Shown here in pieces: positions 34,182-42,015 of a stretch of DNA of 64,000 bases. The stretch spans positions 620,001 through 684,000 of the forward strand of contig NZ_JBHUEM010000003.1 of the NCBI RefSeq assembly GCF_042680805.1, read 5' to 3'. Under the pieces are notes generated by a model. It saw only the letters and a list, made by a program, of their open reading frames with translations. It was not told where the DNA came from and searched no databases. Origin of the DNA: Bacillus_CJ salitolerans. Lineage in GTDB: Bacteria > Bacillota > Bacilli > Bacillales > SA4. The translations under genes were made by a program, and so were the position numbers. Position 1 is the first letter of the stretch, and every line of letters begins with the position of its first letter.

Positions 34182-35105
34182 ATGAAAATTTTTGATGCAC
34201 ATTGTGATGTCTTATACAAATTATGGTTAAATCCAGCAATCAACCTTCAAGCGGAAGGGGATTTACATATTACAGTAGATAGGCTGAAAAAGGCGAATAG
34301 TAAAGTACAATGTATGGCTATTTATATACCAGAGGAGGTTTCCTATCAAGAGAGGTTTGAGGTCGCATTAGAGATGGTACATATCTTTCATCAAAAAATC
34401 CTTGCAGTATACCCATTTATCAAATTAGTAAAGGCAAAAGAAGATATTGAAAAGCTTAAGAGTGATGAGATTGGGGTAATATTGACTTTAGAGGGCTGTG
34501 ATTGTATTGGACAAAGTATAACAAAGCTCCAAACTCTGTTTCACTTAGGAATAAAATCAGTAGGACTCACGTGGAATTACGGAAATGCTGTGGCTGACGG
34601 AATTCTTGAGCCTAGAGGTGCTGGACTATCGTTGTTTGGAAGGAAGGTGGTTGAAGAGAACAATCAATTCAAAGTGTGGACTGATGTTTCGCACCTTTCC
34701 ATTAAAGGATTTTGGGATGTGTTAGAGTTAGCTAAATATCCGATTGCTTCCCATTCAAATGCTTTATCATTATGTAGTCATCCTAGAAACCTAAATGATG
34801 AACAGCTACTAGCTCTTATTAAAAAGGATGGCATGATTGGGATTAACTTTGTTCCATACTTTTTAACAGATAAAGATTCAGCAACCATAAGTGATGTAAT
34901 TAACCATATTGAGTATGTATGCTCACTAGGTGGGGAAAGTAATATTGGATTTGGATCAGACTTCGATGGGATTTCAAAAACAGTAATTGGATTAGAGAAC
35001 TTTGCTTGCTACAATAATTTAGTAGAAGAGCTTCTAAAGCATTATTCGCACGAGCAAGTCGAAGGGTTTTGTTACCAGAATTTTCTTAATCATCTTCCCT
35101 CATGA
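34182..35105 (+). CDS. Membrane-dipeptidase-like (M19) dipeptidase
   Basis: This is a 307-residue zinc dipeptidase of the M19 (renal dipeptidase) family. Metal-ligand features are HCD in FDAHCDVLYKLW at the N terminus, the bridging glutamate in LTLEGCD near residue 105, SHSNA near 190, and GSDFDG near the end. It probably hydrolyses dipeptides, including those with D- or non-standard residues. ATG at 34182 has GGAGGG upstream; an earlier in-frame ATG at 34131 would start inside the terminator. It lies between spoVS and korA. Confidence 0.9.
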   Translation: MKIFDAHCDVLYKLWLNPAINLQAEGDLHITVDRLKKANSKVQCMAIYIPEEVSYQERFEVALEMVHIFHQKILAVYPFIKLVKAKEDIEKLKSDEIGVILTLEGCDCIGQSITKLQTLFHLGIKSVGLTWNYGNAVADGILEPRGAGLSLFGRKVVEENNQFKVWTDVSHLSIKGFWDVLELAKYPIASHSNALSLCSHPRNLNDEQLLALIKKDGMIGINFVPYFLTDKDSATISDVINHIEYVCSLGGESNIGFGSDFDGISKTVIGLENFACYNNLVEELLKHYSHEQVEGFCYQNFLNHLPS

Positions 35106-35277
35106 AAAAAATGATGAAGTTGTGTAAATAGTGATTACAAAAAATATTCGATAATTCGCCAAAAATTGACGTGAAAAGGGTTGCTTTTTTTGTGGGTTAG
35201 GTCTAGAATTGTAAGCGTTTAGTACATATCCAACAGGAATTTTAATTTCTAGTGATTTACTTGGAAAAGTGCTACAC

Positions 35278-35283
35278 TATAAT
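35278..35283 (+). promoter_or_regulatory. Candidate -10 element for korA
   Basis: The 307 bases between the dipeptidase gene and korA hold no gene. A perfect TATAAT lies at 35278-35283, with only a weak -35 (TTTACT, 16-base spacing). A T-rich stretch at 35184-35195 could end the upstream transcript, but no stem is clear. Confidence 0.45.
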
Positions 35284-35412
35284 AGTATGTTCATTAAGTG
35301 TTGAAACCTAATAAAGAACATTTCTTTGGGGTGGATCTTTTTCTTTTTGAGCATCCTTATCATAAAACAACTATTCGATAGAATGAACGTAATTCAAAGG
35401 GGTGTAAAACAC

Positions 35413-37155
35413 ATGATCAATCAACTTTCATGGAAAGTTGGAGGACAGCAAGGGGAAGGTATTGAAAGTACAGGGGAGATCTTCTCAATTGCATTAAATC
35501 GCTTAGGGTATTATTTATATGGTTATCGCCACTTTTCTTCACGTATTAAAGGTGGTCATACGAATAACAAAATCCGTGTAAGTACAACGCAAGTTCGTTC
35601 GATCTCTGACGATCTTGATATTTTAGTAGCTTTTGACCAAGAGACAATTGATGTGAATTTCCACGAGTTACGCGATGGCGGGATTGTTATTGCCGATGCA
35701 AAGTTCGATCCAACTATTCCTGATAACTCAAACGTAACTTTATATTCTGTTCCATTTACTGACATTGCAACAGAACTTGGTACTTCATTAATGAAGAACA
35801 TGGTTGCGATTGGGGCAAGTAGTGCAGTATTGGATCTTGATATTGATGTATTTAAAGAAGTAGTGCAAGAAATTTTCGGTCGTAAAGGTCAACAGATTGT
35901 AGATAAAAATATGGAAGCAATCAAACAAGGCTTTGATTACGTTGTGAATCAAACTGGTGATAACGTACAAACAATGCAACTTGAAAAGGCTGATGGAAAG
36001 AAACGTCTATTCCTAATTGGAAATGACGCTATTGCTATGGGGGCATTAGCCGGTGGAGCTCGTTTTATGCCCGCATACCCAATTACACCAGCTTCAGAAA
36101 TTATGGAATATTTAATTAAGAAGCTACCAAAGTTTGGTGGAACAGTCATTCAAACAGAGGACGAAATTGCCGCTTGTACAATGGCAATAGGTGCTAATTA
36201 TGCTGGTGTCCGTGCTTTGACAGCATCTGCAGGGCCAGGGCTTTCGTTAATGATGGAAGCGATTGGTCTTTCAGGTATTACAGAACAACCTCTTGTAGTG
36301 GTTGATACACAACGTGGTGGTCCTTCAACGGGTCTTCCAACAAAGCAAGAGCAATCAGATTTAATGGCAATGATCTACGGTACTCATGGTGAAATACCGA
36401 AAGTGGTTATTGCACCAAGTACAGTTCAAGAAGCATTTTACGATATCGTTGAAGCGTTTAACATTGCAGAAGAATATCAAGTACCAGTTATCTTCTTAAC
36501 AGACCTTCAACTTTCATTAGGTAAACAAACGGTAGAGCCTCTTGATTACAACAAGATAGAAATTCGCCGTGGTAAGCTTCAAACAGAAGAACTACCAGAA
36601 ATTGAAAATAAAGAATATTTCAAGCGTTTTGAAGTAACAGAGGATGGAGTATCTCCTCGTGTTCTTCCAGGTATGAAAAATGGTATCCACCATGTAACTG
36701 GTGTTGAACATGAAGAGGCTGGTAAACCATCAGAATCACCAACAAATCGCCATGCTCAAATGGATAAGCGTCTACGTAAATTAAACGCGCTAGTATCTAA
36801 ATTCGATACTCCAGTTCATATAAATGCAAAGCATGAAGAAGCAGACATACTATTAGTTGGTTTTAACTCTACTCGTGGTACGATTGAAGAAGCTATGGGA
36901 CGTCTAGAACAAGACGGAATTAAAGTTAACCATGCACATGTTCGTTTAGTTCATCCTTTCCCAGCAGATGTGATACTCCCGTATGTGAAGTCTGCGAAGA
37001 AAGTAGTTGTTGTTGAAAACAACGCAACTGGTCAGCTTGCTAACATTATGAAAATGAGTGTAGGTCATGGTGAGAAGATCGCTTCCTTATTGAAGTATGA
37101 TGGAAACCCATTCCTACCAAAAGAAATTCACAACAGAAGCAAGGAGTTGTTATAA
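35413..37155 (+). CDS. korA: 2-oxoacid:ferredoxin oxidoreductase subunit alpha (with fused gamma domain)
   Basis: This is a 580-residue subunit of a 2-oxoacid:acceptor oxidoreductase, probably acting on 2-oxoglutarate. The N-terminal 190 residues are the gamma domain (SWKVGGQQGEGIESTGEIF), followed by the pyrimidine-binding domain (PAYPITPASEIMEYL; TASAGPGLSLMMEA) and the C-terminal alpha domain II. ATG at 35413 has AAGGGGTG upstream; the longer frame from 35326 lacks an SD. The stop is three bases before korB. Oxygen-tolerant two-subunit KOR enzymes of this type occur in many aerobic Bacillaceae. Substrate is family inference. Confidence 0.9.
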   Translation: MINQLSWKVGGQQGEGIESTGEIFSIALNRLGYYLYGYRHFSSRIKGGHTNNKIRVSTTQVRSISDDLDILVAFDQETIDVNFHELRDGGIVIADAKFDPTIPDNSNVTLYSVPFTDIATELGTSLMKNMVAIGASSAVLDLDIDVFKEVVQEIFGRKGQQIVDKNMEAIKQGFDYVVNQTGDNVQTMQLEKADGKKRLFLIGNDAIAMGALAGGARFMPAYPITPASEIMEYLIKKLPKFGGTVIQTEDEIAACTMAIGANYAGVRALTASAGPGLSLMMEAIGLSGITEQPLVVVDTQRGGPSTGLPTKQEQSDLMAMIYGTHGEIPKVVIAPSTVQEAFYDIVEAFNIAEEYQVPVIFLTDLQLSLGKQTVEPLDYNKIEIRRGKLQTEELPEIENKEYFKRFEVTEDGVSPRVLPGMKNGIHHVTGVEHEEAGKPSESPTNRHAQMDKRLRKLNALVSKFDTPVHINAKHEEADILLVGFNSTRGTIEEAMGRLEQDGIKVNHAHVRLVHPFPADVILPYVKSAKKVVVVENNATGQLANIMKMSVGHGEKIASLLKYDGNPFLPKEIHNRSKELL

Positions 37156-37158
37156 ACA

Positions 37159-38025
37159 ATGGCAACATTTAAAGACTTTCGTAACTCTGTAAAACCGAAC
37201 TGGTGCCCAGGTTGTGGAGACTTCTCCGTACAGGCTGCTATTCAGCGTGCTGCTGCTAACGTTGGACTTGAACCTGAACAGCTAGCAGTTGTATCTGGAA
37301 TCGGATGTTCCGGTCGTATATCAGGTTATATTAATGCATTTGGATTCCACGGAATCCACGGACGTTCTTTGCCAATTGCACAAGGTGTAAAAATGGCAAA
37401 CAAAGATTTAACGGTTATCGCTTCTGGTGGTGATGGAGACGGATTTGCTATTGGTCTAGGTCATACCATTCATGCCATTCGTCGTAACATCGATGTTACG
37501 TATATTGTAATGGATAACCAAATATACGGTTTAACAAAAGGTCAAACTTCTCCTCGTAGTGAGGTTGGTTTTAAGACAAAGAGTACACCTCAAGGGTCTA
37601 TCGAGCCAGCATTAAACGTAATGGAAATGGCATTAACTGCTGGTGCTACATTCGTTGCACAAAGTTTCTCTACAGATTTAAAAGAGCTTACAGCTCTAAT
37701 CGAAGCTGGAATTAATCATAAAGGCTTCTCTTTAATCAACGTATTCAGTCCATGTGTAACCTACAATAAAGTAAACACATATGACTGGTTTAAAGAAAAC
37801 CTTGTTAAATTAAGTGATATTGAAGGGTATGACCCTCATAGTAAAATGAAGGCAATGACAACGTTAATGGAGAACAAAGGTCTTGTAACGGGATTAATTT
37901 ACCAAAACAAAGATCAAAAATCTTACCAAGAACTTGTTACTGGTTATAGTGAAACTCCACTATCACAAGCAGATTTAAAGATTTCTGAAGAACAATTCAA
38001 TGAATTAGTTTCAGAATTTATGTAA
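37159..38025 (+). CDS. korB: 2-oxoacid:ferredoxin oxidoreductase subunit beta
   Basis: This is a 288-residue thiamine-diphosphate-binding beta subunit. The cluster-ligand start PNWCPGCGDF has two of the cysteines, and C in GIGCSGRI follows. The TPP motif is GGDGDGFAIG, with MDNQIYGLTKGQ downstream. AAGGAG lies just before the ATG inside the end of korA. With korA it forms the catalytic pair that passes electrons to ferredoxin. A strong terminator follows. Confidence 0.92.
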   Translation: MATFKDFRNSVKPNWCPGCGDFSVQAAIQRAAANVGLEPEQLAVVSGIGCSGRISGYINAFGFHGIHGRSLPIAQGVKMANKDLTVIASGGDGDGFAIGLGHTIHAIRRNIDVTYIVMDNQIYGLTKGQTSPRSEVGFKTKSTPQGSIEPALNVMEMALTAGATFVAQSFSTDLKELTALIEAGINHKGFSLINVFSPCVTYNKVNTYDWFKENLVKLSDIEGYDPHSKMKAMTTLMENKGLVTGLIYQNKDQKSYQELVTGYSETPLSQADLKISEEQFNELVSEFM

Positions 38026-38067
38026 AAAAAAGTCATTTCTCCTACCTGGAGAAGTGACTTTTTTTTT
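38024..38067 (+). terminator. Strong terminator after korB
   Basis: A long stem (AAAAAAAGTCA..TTCTCC with GGAGAAG..TGACTTTTTTT) overlaps the korB stop codon and has a five-base loop. Confidence 0.95.
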
Positions 38068-38080
38068 AAAAAAGATAAGA

Positions 38081-38316
38081 AAGTATAAGTTTCTGGTGTT
38101 TAGTATAAACAATGATACTGCTAAATCCAGCTCCAGCACACAGCCAAGATGAAATGGCGACGCTCTTTACCATTTCATCCTACTCGAGGGAAAAAGAAAA
38201 ATCACGTTTTCCTTGGTCAAATAACCTGTCATGAATAAAAGGGAAAACCACCTTCTTTTCATGACAGAACTTTAGCTCTGCCTTAAGCTTAATGGTGCGC
38301 CCTGAGCCTTTTGTTC
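38081..38316 (+). repeat. Dispersed structured intergenic repeat, copy 4
   Basis: This is a full-length copy, with head AAGTATAAGTTTCTGGTG, core CCAGCTCCAGC, hairpins A (right arm with a change), B (one change) and C (GTCATGAA/TTCATGAC), and tail ending CCTGAGCCTTTTGTTC. It starts 13 bases after the korB terminator and fills half of the 476-base gap before miaB; the remainder holds the miaB promoter. Confidence 0.92.
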
Positions 38317-38402
38317 AAAACAGGATTTTCCTATCAATCAATAATTTACATTCGCATTTTACCGTAAAAGAGTGTACAATTTTCTACAAATTGCTTTTTT
38401 CA

Positions 38403-38431
38403 TTGTTTATAGAAGTCCAAACCTATATACT
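38403..38431 (+). promoter_or_regulatory. Sigma-A-like promoter for miaB
   Basis: TTGTTT at 38403-38408, a 17-base spacer and TATACT at 38426-38431, 71 bases before the start. Confidence 0.6.
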
Positions 38432-38501
38432 ATGGTAGTATGTACCTTATTTAATACAATAATAGAATGTTGCTTTTATATATAGAAAGGAGATTGACGA
38501 T

Positions 38502-40040
38502 ATGAACGAAAAACAACGACTTGAATCACAACAAGTACAAGCCCAAGATTCAACGGACAAAAAATCCGGCAAGGATTACAGCAAGTACTTTGAAGCCGTG
38601 TACATGCCTCCTTCTTTAAAAGAAGCAAAGAAGCGTGGCAAAGAAGAAGTTGCTTATCATAATGACTTCGGTATACCTGAAGAGCTACTTGGGATGGGAA
38701 AAGGCCGTAAGTTTTATATTCGCACGTATGGCTGTCAAATGAATGAGCATGATACAGAGGTGCTTGCGGGTATTTTTATGCAGCTTGGATTTGAACCAAC
38801 AGACTCTAAAGAAACCGCTGATGTCATTCTCTTGAATACATGTGCTATTCGTGAGAATGCAGAGGATAAAGTGTTTGGAGAGCTGGGTCATTTAAAGCCA
38901 CTAAAGAAAGAAAGACCCGATCTGTTAATCGGGGTATGTGGTTGTATGTCTCAAGAGGAATCGGTTGTAAACAGAATACTCCAGAAACATCATTTTGTAG
39001 ATATGATTTTTGGAACCCATAATATTCACCGCCTTCCACAAATTTTGAATGAAGCTTATCTTTCAAAGGAGATGGTTGTGGAGGTATGGTCGAAGGAAGG
39101 AGACGTTATTGAAAACCTTCCAAGAGTACGTAAAGGAAACATTAAGGGCTGGGTTAATATTATGTACGGCTGCGATAAGTTCTGTACGTACTGTATAGTT
39201 CCATATACTCGTGGAAAAGAAAGAAGCCGTCGTCCAGAAGAAATTATTCAAGAGGTGCGACACCTTGCCGCTCAAGGATATCAGGAAATCACGTTACTCG
39301 GTCAAAACGTAAATGCGTATGGTAAGGACTTTCCAGACATGGAGTATGGTCTAGGTCATTTAATGGATGAATTACGTAAAATCGATATCCCACGTATTCG
39401 TTTTACGACGAGTCACCCGCGTGATTTTGATGATTATTTAATAGAAGTACTAGCGAAGGGTGGAAATCTCTTAGACCACATACACCTGCCAGTACAGTCA
39501 GGAAGCTCTGAAGTATTGAAATTAATGGCGCGCAAGTATAGTCGTGAGCATTATTTAGAACTAGTTCGAAAAATTAAAGAAGCAATGCCTAACGCATCTT
39601 TAACAACAGATATCATTGTAGGATTTCCGAATGAAACAGAAGAGCAATTCGAAGAAACGCTTTCATTGTATCGTGAAGTTGAATTTGACTCAGCTTATAC
39701 ATTTATTTATTCTCCGCGTGAAGGAACACCAGCTGCGAAGATGGAAGATAATATCCCAATGGAAGTGAAGAAAGAACGTCTACAACGATTAAATAGTGTT
39801 GTAAATGAAATATCTGCTAAGAAGCTTAAAGAGTATGAAGGTAAGATTGTAGAAGTACTTGTTGAAGGGGAAAGTAAGAATAACCCAGAGGTTCTTGCTG
39901 GCTATACATCAAAGAGTAAATTAGTTAACTTTAGGGCACCTAAGTCGGCAATTGGAAAAATTGTTAAGGTGAAGGTAGTTAAGGCTAAGACATGGACACT
40001 AGATGGAGAAATGGTTGAGGAAACGGTAGAGGTGAAATAG
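38502..40040 (+). CDS. miaB: tRNA-2-methylthio-N6-dimethylallyladenosine synthase
   Basis: MiaB is a radical-SAM methylthiotransferase that converts i6A37 to ms2i6A37 in tRNAs; miaA, which makes i6A37, is also in this window. It has 512 residues. The N-terminal UPF0004 domain has cysteines in RTYGCQMNEHD and LNTCAIRENA. The radical-SAM motif is CDKFCTYC (Cx3Cx2C), and a TRAM domain forms the last 70 residues. A 60-residue N-terminal extension is normal in Bacillus. It is followed one base later by ricA, the usual miaB-ymcA pair. Confidence 0.97.
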   Translation: MNEKQRLESQQVQAQDSTDKKSGKDYSKYFEAVYMPPSLKEAKKRGKEEVAYHNDFGIPEELLGMGKGRKFYIRTYGCQMNEHDTEVLAGIFMQLGFEPTDSKETADVILLNTCAIRENAEDKVFGELGHLKPLKKERPDLLIGVCGCMSQEESVVNRILQKHHFVDMIFGTHNIHRLPQILNEAYLSKEMVVEVWSKEGDVIENLPRVRKGNIKGWVNIMYGCDKFCTYCIVPYTRGKERSRRPEEIIQEVRHLAAQGYQEITLLGQNVNAYGKDFPDMEYGLGHLMDELRKIDIPRIRFTTSHPRDFDDYLIEVLAKGGNLLDHIHLPVQSGSSEVLKLMARKYSREHYLELVRKIKEAMPNASLTTDIIVGFPNETEEQFEETLSLYREVEFDSAYTFIYSPREGTPAAKMEDNIPMEVKKERLQRLNSVVNEISAKKLKEYEGKIVEVLVEGESKNNPEVLAGYTSKSKLVNFRAPKSAIGKIVKVKVVKAKTWTLDGEMVEETVEVK

Positions 40041-40041
40041 G

Positions 40042-40485
40042 ATGGCATATACAAAAGAAGACATTATTACAAGAGCAAAAGATTTAGCGAAAATGATTGC
40101 TGAAACTGAAGAAGTTGATCTTTTTAAGAAAGCAGAAGCACAAATTAATCAAAATAGTAAAATCCAACAAACAATTGCTCAAATAAAAGCACTTCAAAAA
40201 CAAGCTGTAAACTATCAACATTTTGGAAAACAGGAAGCATTAAAAAAGGTAGAAGAAAAGATTGATGCTTTGCAAGATGAACTAGATAATATTCCGGTTG
40301 TACAAGATTTTAAATCATCACAAATGGACGTAAATGATTTATTACAAATTGTTGCAGCCACTATTTCAAATACAGTAACTGATGAAATCATTGAATCAAC
40401 TGGTGGTAATGTCCTTAGAGGCGAAACTGGTTCAAAGGTAAATGGTTCAAGCGGAAGCTGTGGCGACGGCTGTGGCTGTCACTAA
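40042..40485 (+). CDS. ricA: RicA (YmcA) regulatory protein
   Basis: This is a 147-residue, mostly helical protein of the YlbF/YmcA family. It acts with RicF and RicT as a complex that binds RNase Y and affects RNA processing, biofilm formation, competence and sporulation. The C-terminal tail is rich in cysteines (GSCGDGCGCH), consistent with the iron-sulfur clusters reported for the Ric complex. AGAGGTGA precedes the start, which follows miaB by one base. rny is in the same window. Confidence 0.93.
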   Translation: MAYTKEDIITRAKDLAKMIAETEEVDLFKKAEAQINQNSKIQQTIAQIKALQKQAVNYQHFGKQEALKKVEEKIDALQDELDNIPVVQDFKSSQMDVNDLLQIVAATISNTVTDEIIESTGGNVLRGETGSKVNGSSGSCGDGCGCH

Positions 40486-40491
40486 AATATG

Positions 40492-40523
40492 AAAGAAGCA
40501 GAGTCCATCTCTGCTTCTTTTTT
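40492..40523 (+). terminator. Terminator after ricA
   Basis: The stem AAAGAAGCAGAG/CTCTGCTTCTTT has a five-base loop and T tract. Confidence 0.95.
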
Positions 40524-40534
40524 CAATTATTAAG

Positions 40535-40711
40535 AAGTATAAAAGTTTTTCAGCAATAAAATGGGCTAGTGACTTGGAATCCAGCTCCAGCACCCAGCCA
40601 CTCGAGGTCAAATAACCCTAAATGAGTAAAAAGAGGGAAAAGCTCCCTTTTTCTCATTTAGAAATATTTGCTCTGCCTGAGGCTAAACGGGGCGCCATTA
40701 ACCTTTTGTTC
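40535..40711 (+). repeat. Dispersed structured intergenic repeat, copy 5 (short subtype)
   Basis: Hairpins A and B are absent. The head is the second subtype, AAGTATAAAAGTTTTTCAGC.. AATGGGCTAGTGACTTGGA, shared with copy 8. Hairpin C is perfect: CTAAATGAG (40618-40626) with CTCATTTAG (40653-40661) and an inner AAAAAGAGGGA/TCCCTTTTT stem. The tail GGCTAAACGGGGCGCC is intact. It begins 11 bases after the ricA terminator. Confidence 0.9.
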
Positions 40712-40733
40712 TGGTCCAAGGTGCATTTTGGGG

Positions 40734-41006
40734 TCATCCTAACCTGGCACCCAGCGAACCTAATGTCATAGAAGCTACCGTTTTATTCTGAAGGAATACT
40801 TCGTCGGTGTGTCTAGAAGATGGTGGCTGGATCCCTATGTTCATGTCTATTTGATTCAGTAGAGCATGCTGACTCCTCACTTCAATAAACTTATCATAAA
40901 TATAAAAATATGGTACATATCTGGGCTTCCGTGCATACAATGAACTATACCGCCTAATTATGGTCAAATGGGAACTTTTTTTATTACTTAAAAATTTGTA
41001 GCACAC
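40734..41006 (-). pseudogene. Possible gene remnant upstream of cotE, opposite strand
   Basis: A 90-codon open frame lies in the otherwise empty 350 bases before cotE. It starts at a GTG with no SD, right after an in-frame stop, so it looks like the C-terminal piece of something longer. The translation (with NQIDMNIGIQPPSSRHTDE and ending SLGARLG) has balanced composition and does not look like a random shadow. I do not recognise the family. It could also be a chance frame overlapping the cotE promoter region. Confidence 0.25.
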
Positions 41007-41030
41007 TAGTCATTTGTCACGCATAGGATG
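41002..41030 (+). promoter_or_regulatory. Candidate sigma-K promoter for cotE
   Basis: CAC at 41002-41004, a 17-base spacer and CATAGGATG at 41022-41030 fit the sigma-K pattern except at the final base. In B. subtilis cotE has a late sigma-K promoter close to the gene. Confidence 0.45.
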
Positions 41031-41063
41031 AATTGAAGATTTAATTGAGGAGGGTTTGTTCTT

Positions 41064-41606
41064 ATGTCCCAATACAGAGAGATTATTACAAAGGCTGTCG
41101 TTGGAAAAGGTAAAAAATTCACGCAGTCCACTCATACGATTTCACCTTCGCACAGACCAACAAGTATCCTTGGCTGCTGGGTAATCAATCATGTTTACAA
41201 TGCAGAAAAATGTGGGGATGTAGTTGAGGTAGAAGGACGTTATGACATTAACGTATGGTACTCTTACAACGACAATACAAAAACAGAGGTTGTAACAGAA
41301 ACAGTATCATATAAGGATGTAGTCAAACTTCGTTACCGTGATGAAAATTTCTTCGGTGACGAACACGAAGTCATTGCCCGAGTCGTTCAACAGCCTAACT
41401 GCTTAGAAGCAACGATCTCACCTAATGGCCACAAGGTTGTGATAGAAGTCGAAAGAGAATTTCTAGTAGAAGTGATTGGTGAAACGAAAGTATGTGTTGC
41501 TGTAAATCCAGATGCATGCGAGGATGACTTCGATTTTGATTGCGATGATGATGAGGATTTCGAAGATCTAAATCCAGACTTCTTATTAGGCGATGAAGAG
41601 GAATAA
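41064..41606 (+). CDS. cotE: Spore coat morphogenetic protein CotE
   Basis: CotE directs assembly of the outer spore coat on the mother-cell side. It has 180 residues, the family length, starting MSQYREIITKAVVGKGKKF. Conserved features are SILGCWVINH and VEVEGRYDINVWYSY, and an acidic tail (DEDFEDLNPDFLLGDEEE) recruits other coat proteins. SD is GAGGAGGG. It lies between ricA and mutS, as in B. subtilis. Confidence 0.97.
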   Translation: MSQYREIITKAVVGKGKKFTQSTHTISPSHRPTSILGCWVINHVYNAEKCGDVVEVEGRYDINVWYSYNDNTKTEVVTETVSYKDVVKLRYRDENFFGDEHEVIARVVQQPNCLEATISPNGHKVVIEVEREFLVEVIGETKVCVAVNPDACEDDFDFDCDDDEDFEDLNPDFLLGDEEE

Positions 41607-41611
41607 CCAGT

Positions 41612-41642
41612 AACTAGGGAGGATAACTTCCTAGTTTTTTTC
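41612..41642 (+). terminator. Terminator after cotE
   Basis: The stem AACTAGGGA/TTCCTAGTT has a seven-base loop followed by a T run. Confidence 0.92.
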
Positions 41643-41650
41643 TTGGGTAC

Positions 41651-41753
41651 AGGATGTACCTACTCGGCGTTGGCGACAGGACGTCGCCGTTCTTAGCCGA
41701 GTATCCTTTGAATAGGATGTGGGTACTGGGCGCTATCGCCAGAACACCTGAGC
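41651..41753 (+). repeat. GC-rich nested palindromic element after cotE
   Basis: AGGAT and ATCCT enclose TACTCGGC (41661-41668) pairing with GCCGAGTA (41696-41703), which encloses GGCGAC (41672-41677) pairing with GTCGCC (41683-41688). A second related unit starts with AGGATGT at about 41714 and carries a GGCG/CGCC stem. The composition is clearly richer in GC than the flanks. It may be a dispersed repeat or a structured RNA. The remaining 250 bases before mutS hold only the mutS promoter. Confidence 0.6.
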
Positions 41754-41908
41754 ATTTTTTGTGTATCTACTTAGGATAACTATACGCGATCCGCGTTCTT
41801 CTTCATGCCCCCTTTTAACACACCAATTTTTGCATTTAACCTCTATAAATGCCACCTTTGTAAACACGTAAATGTGTTACTTTTCCAAACAAGAAAATTG
41901 TAGAATTA

Positions 41909-41917
41909 TGCTATAAT
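41909..41917 (+). promoter_or_regulatory. Extended -10 promoter for mutS
   Basis: TG, one base, then a perfect TATAAT at 41912-41917. No good -35 is present, as is common with extended -10 promoters. Confidence 0.5.
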
Positions 41918-42015
41918 AGAAAGAAAGAACTTTGATCAATACACTTGAGTTATAAACATGCACTCGTTGTATTTCTAAAAAATAGATTTATAGTTTCTCG
42001 TTATGGGGGTTTATG

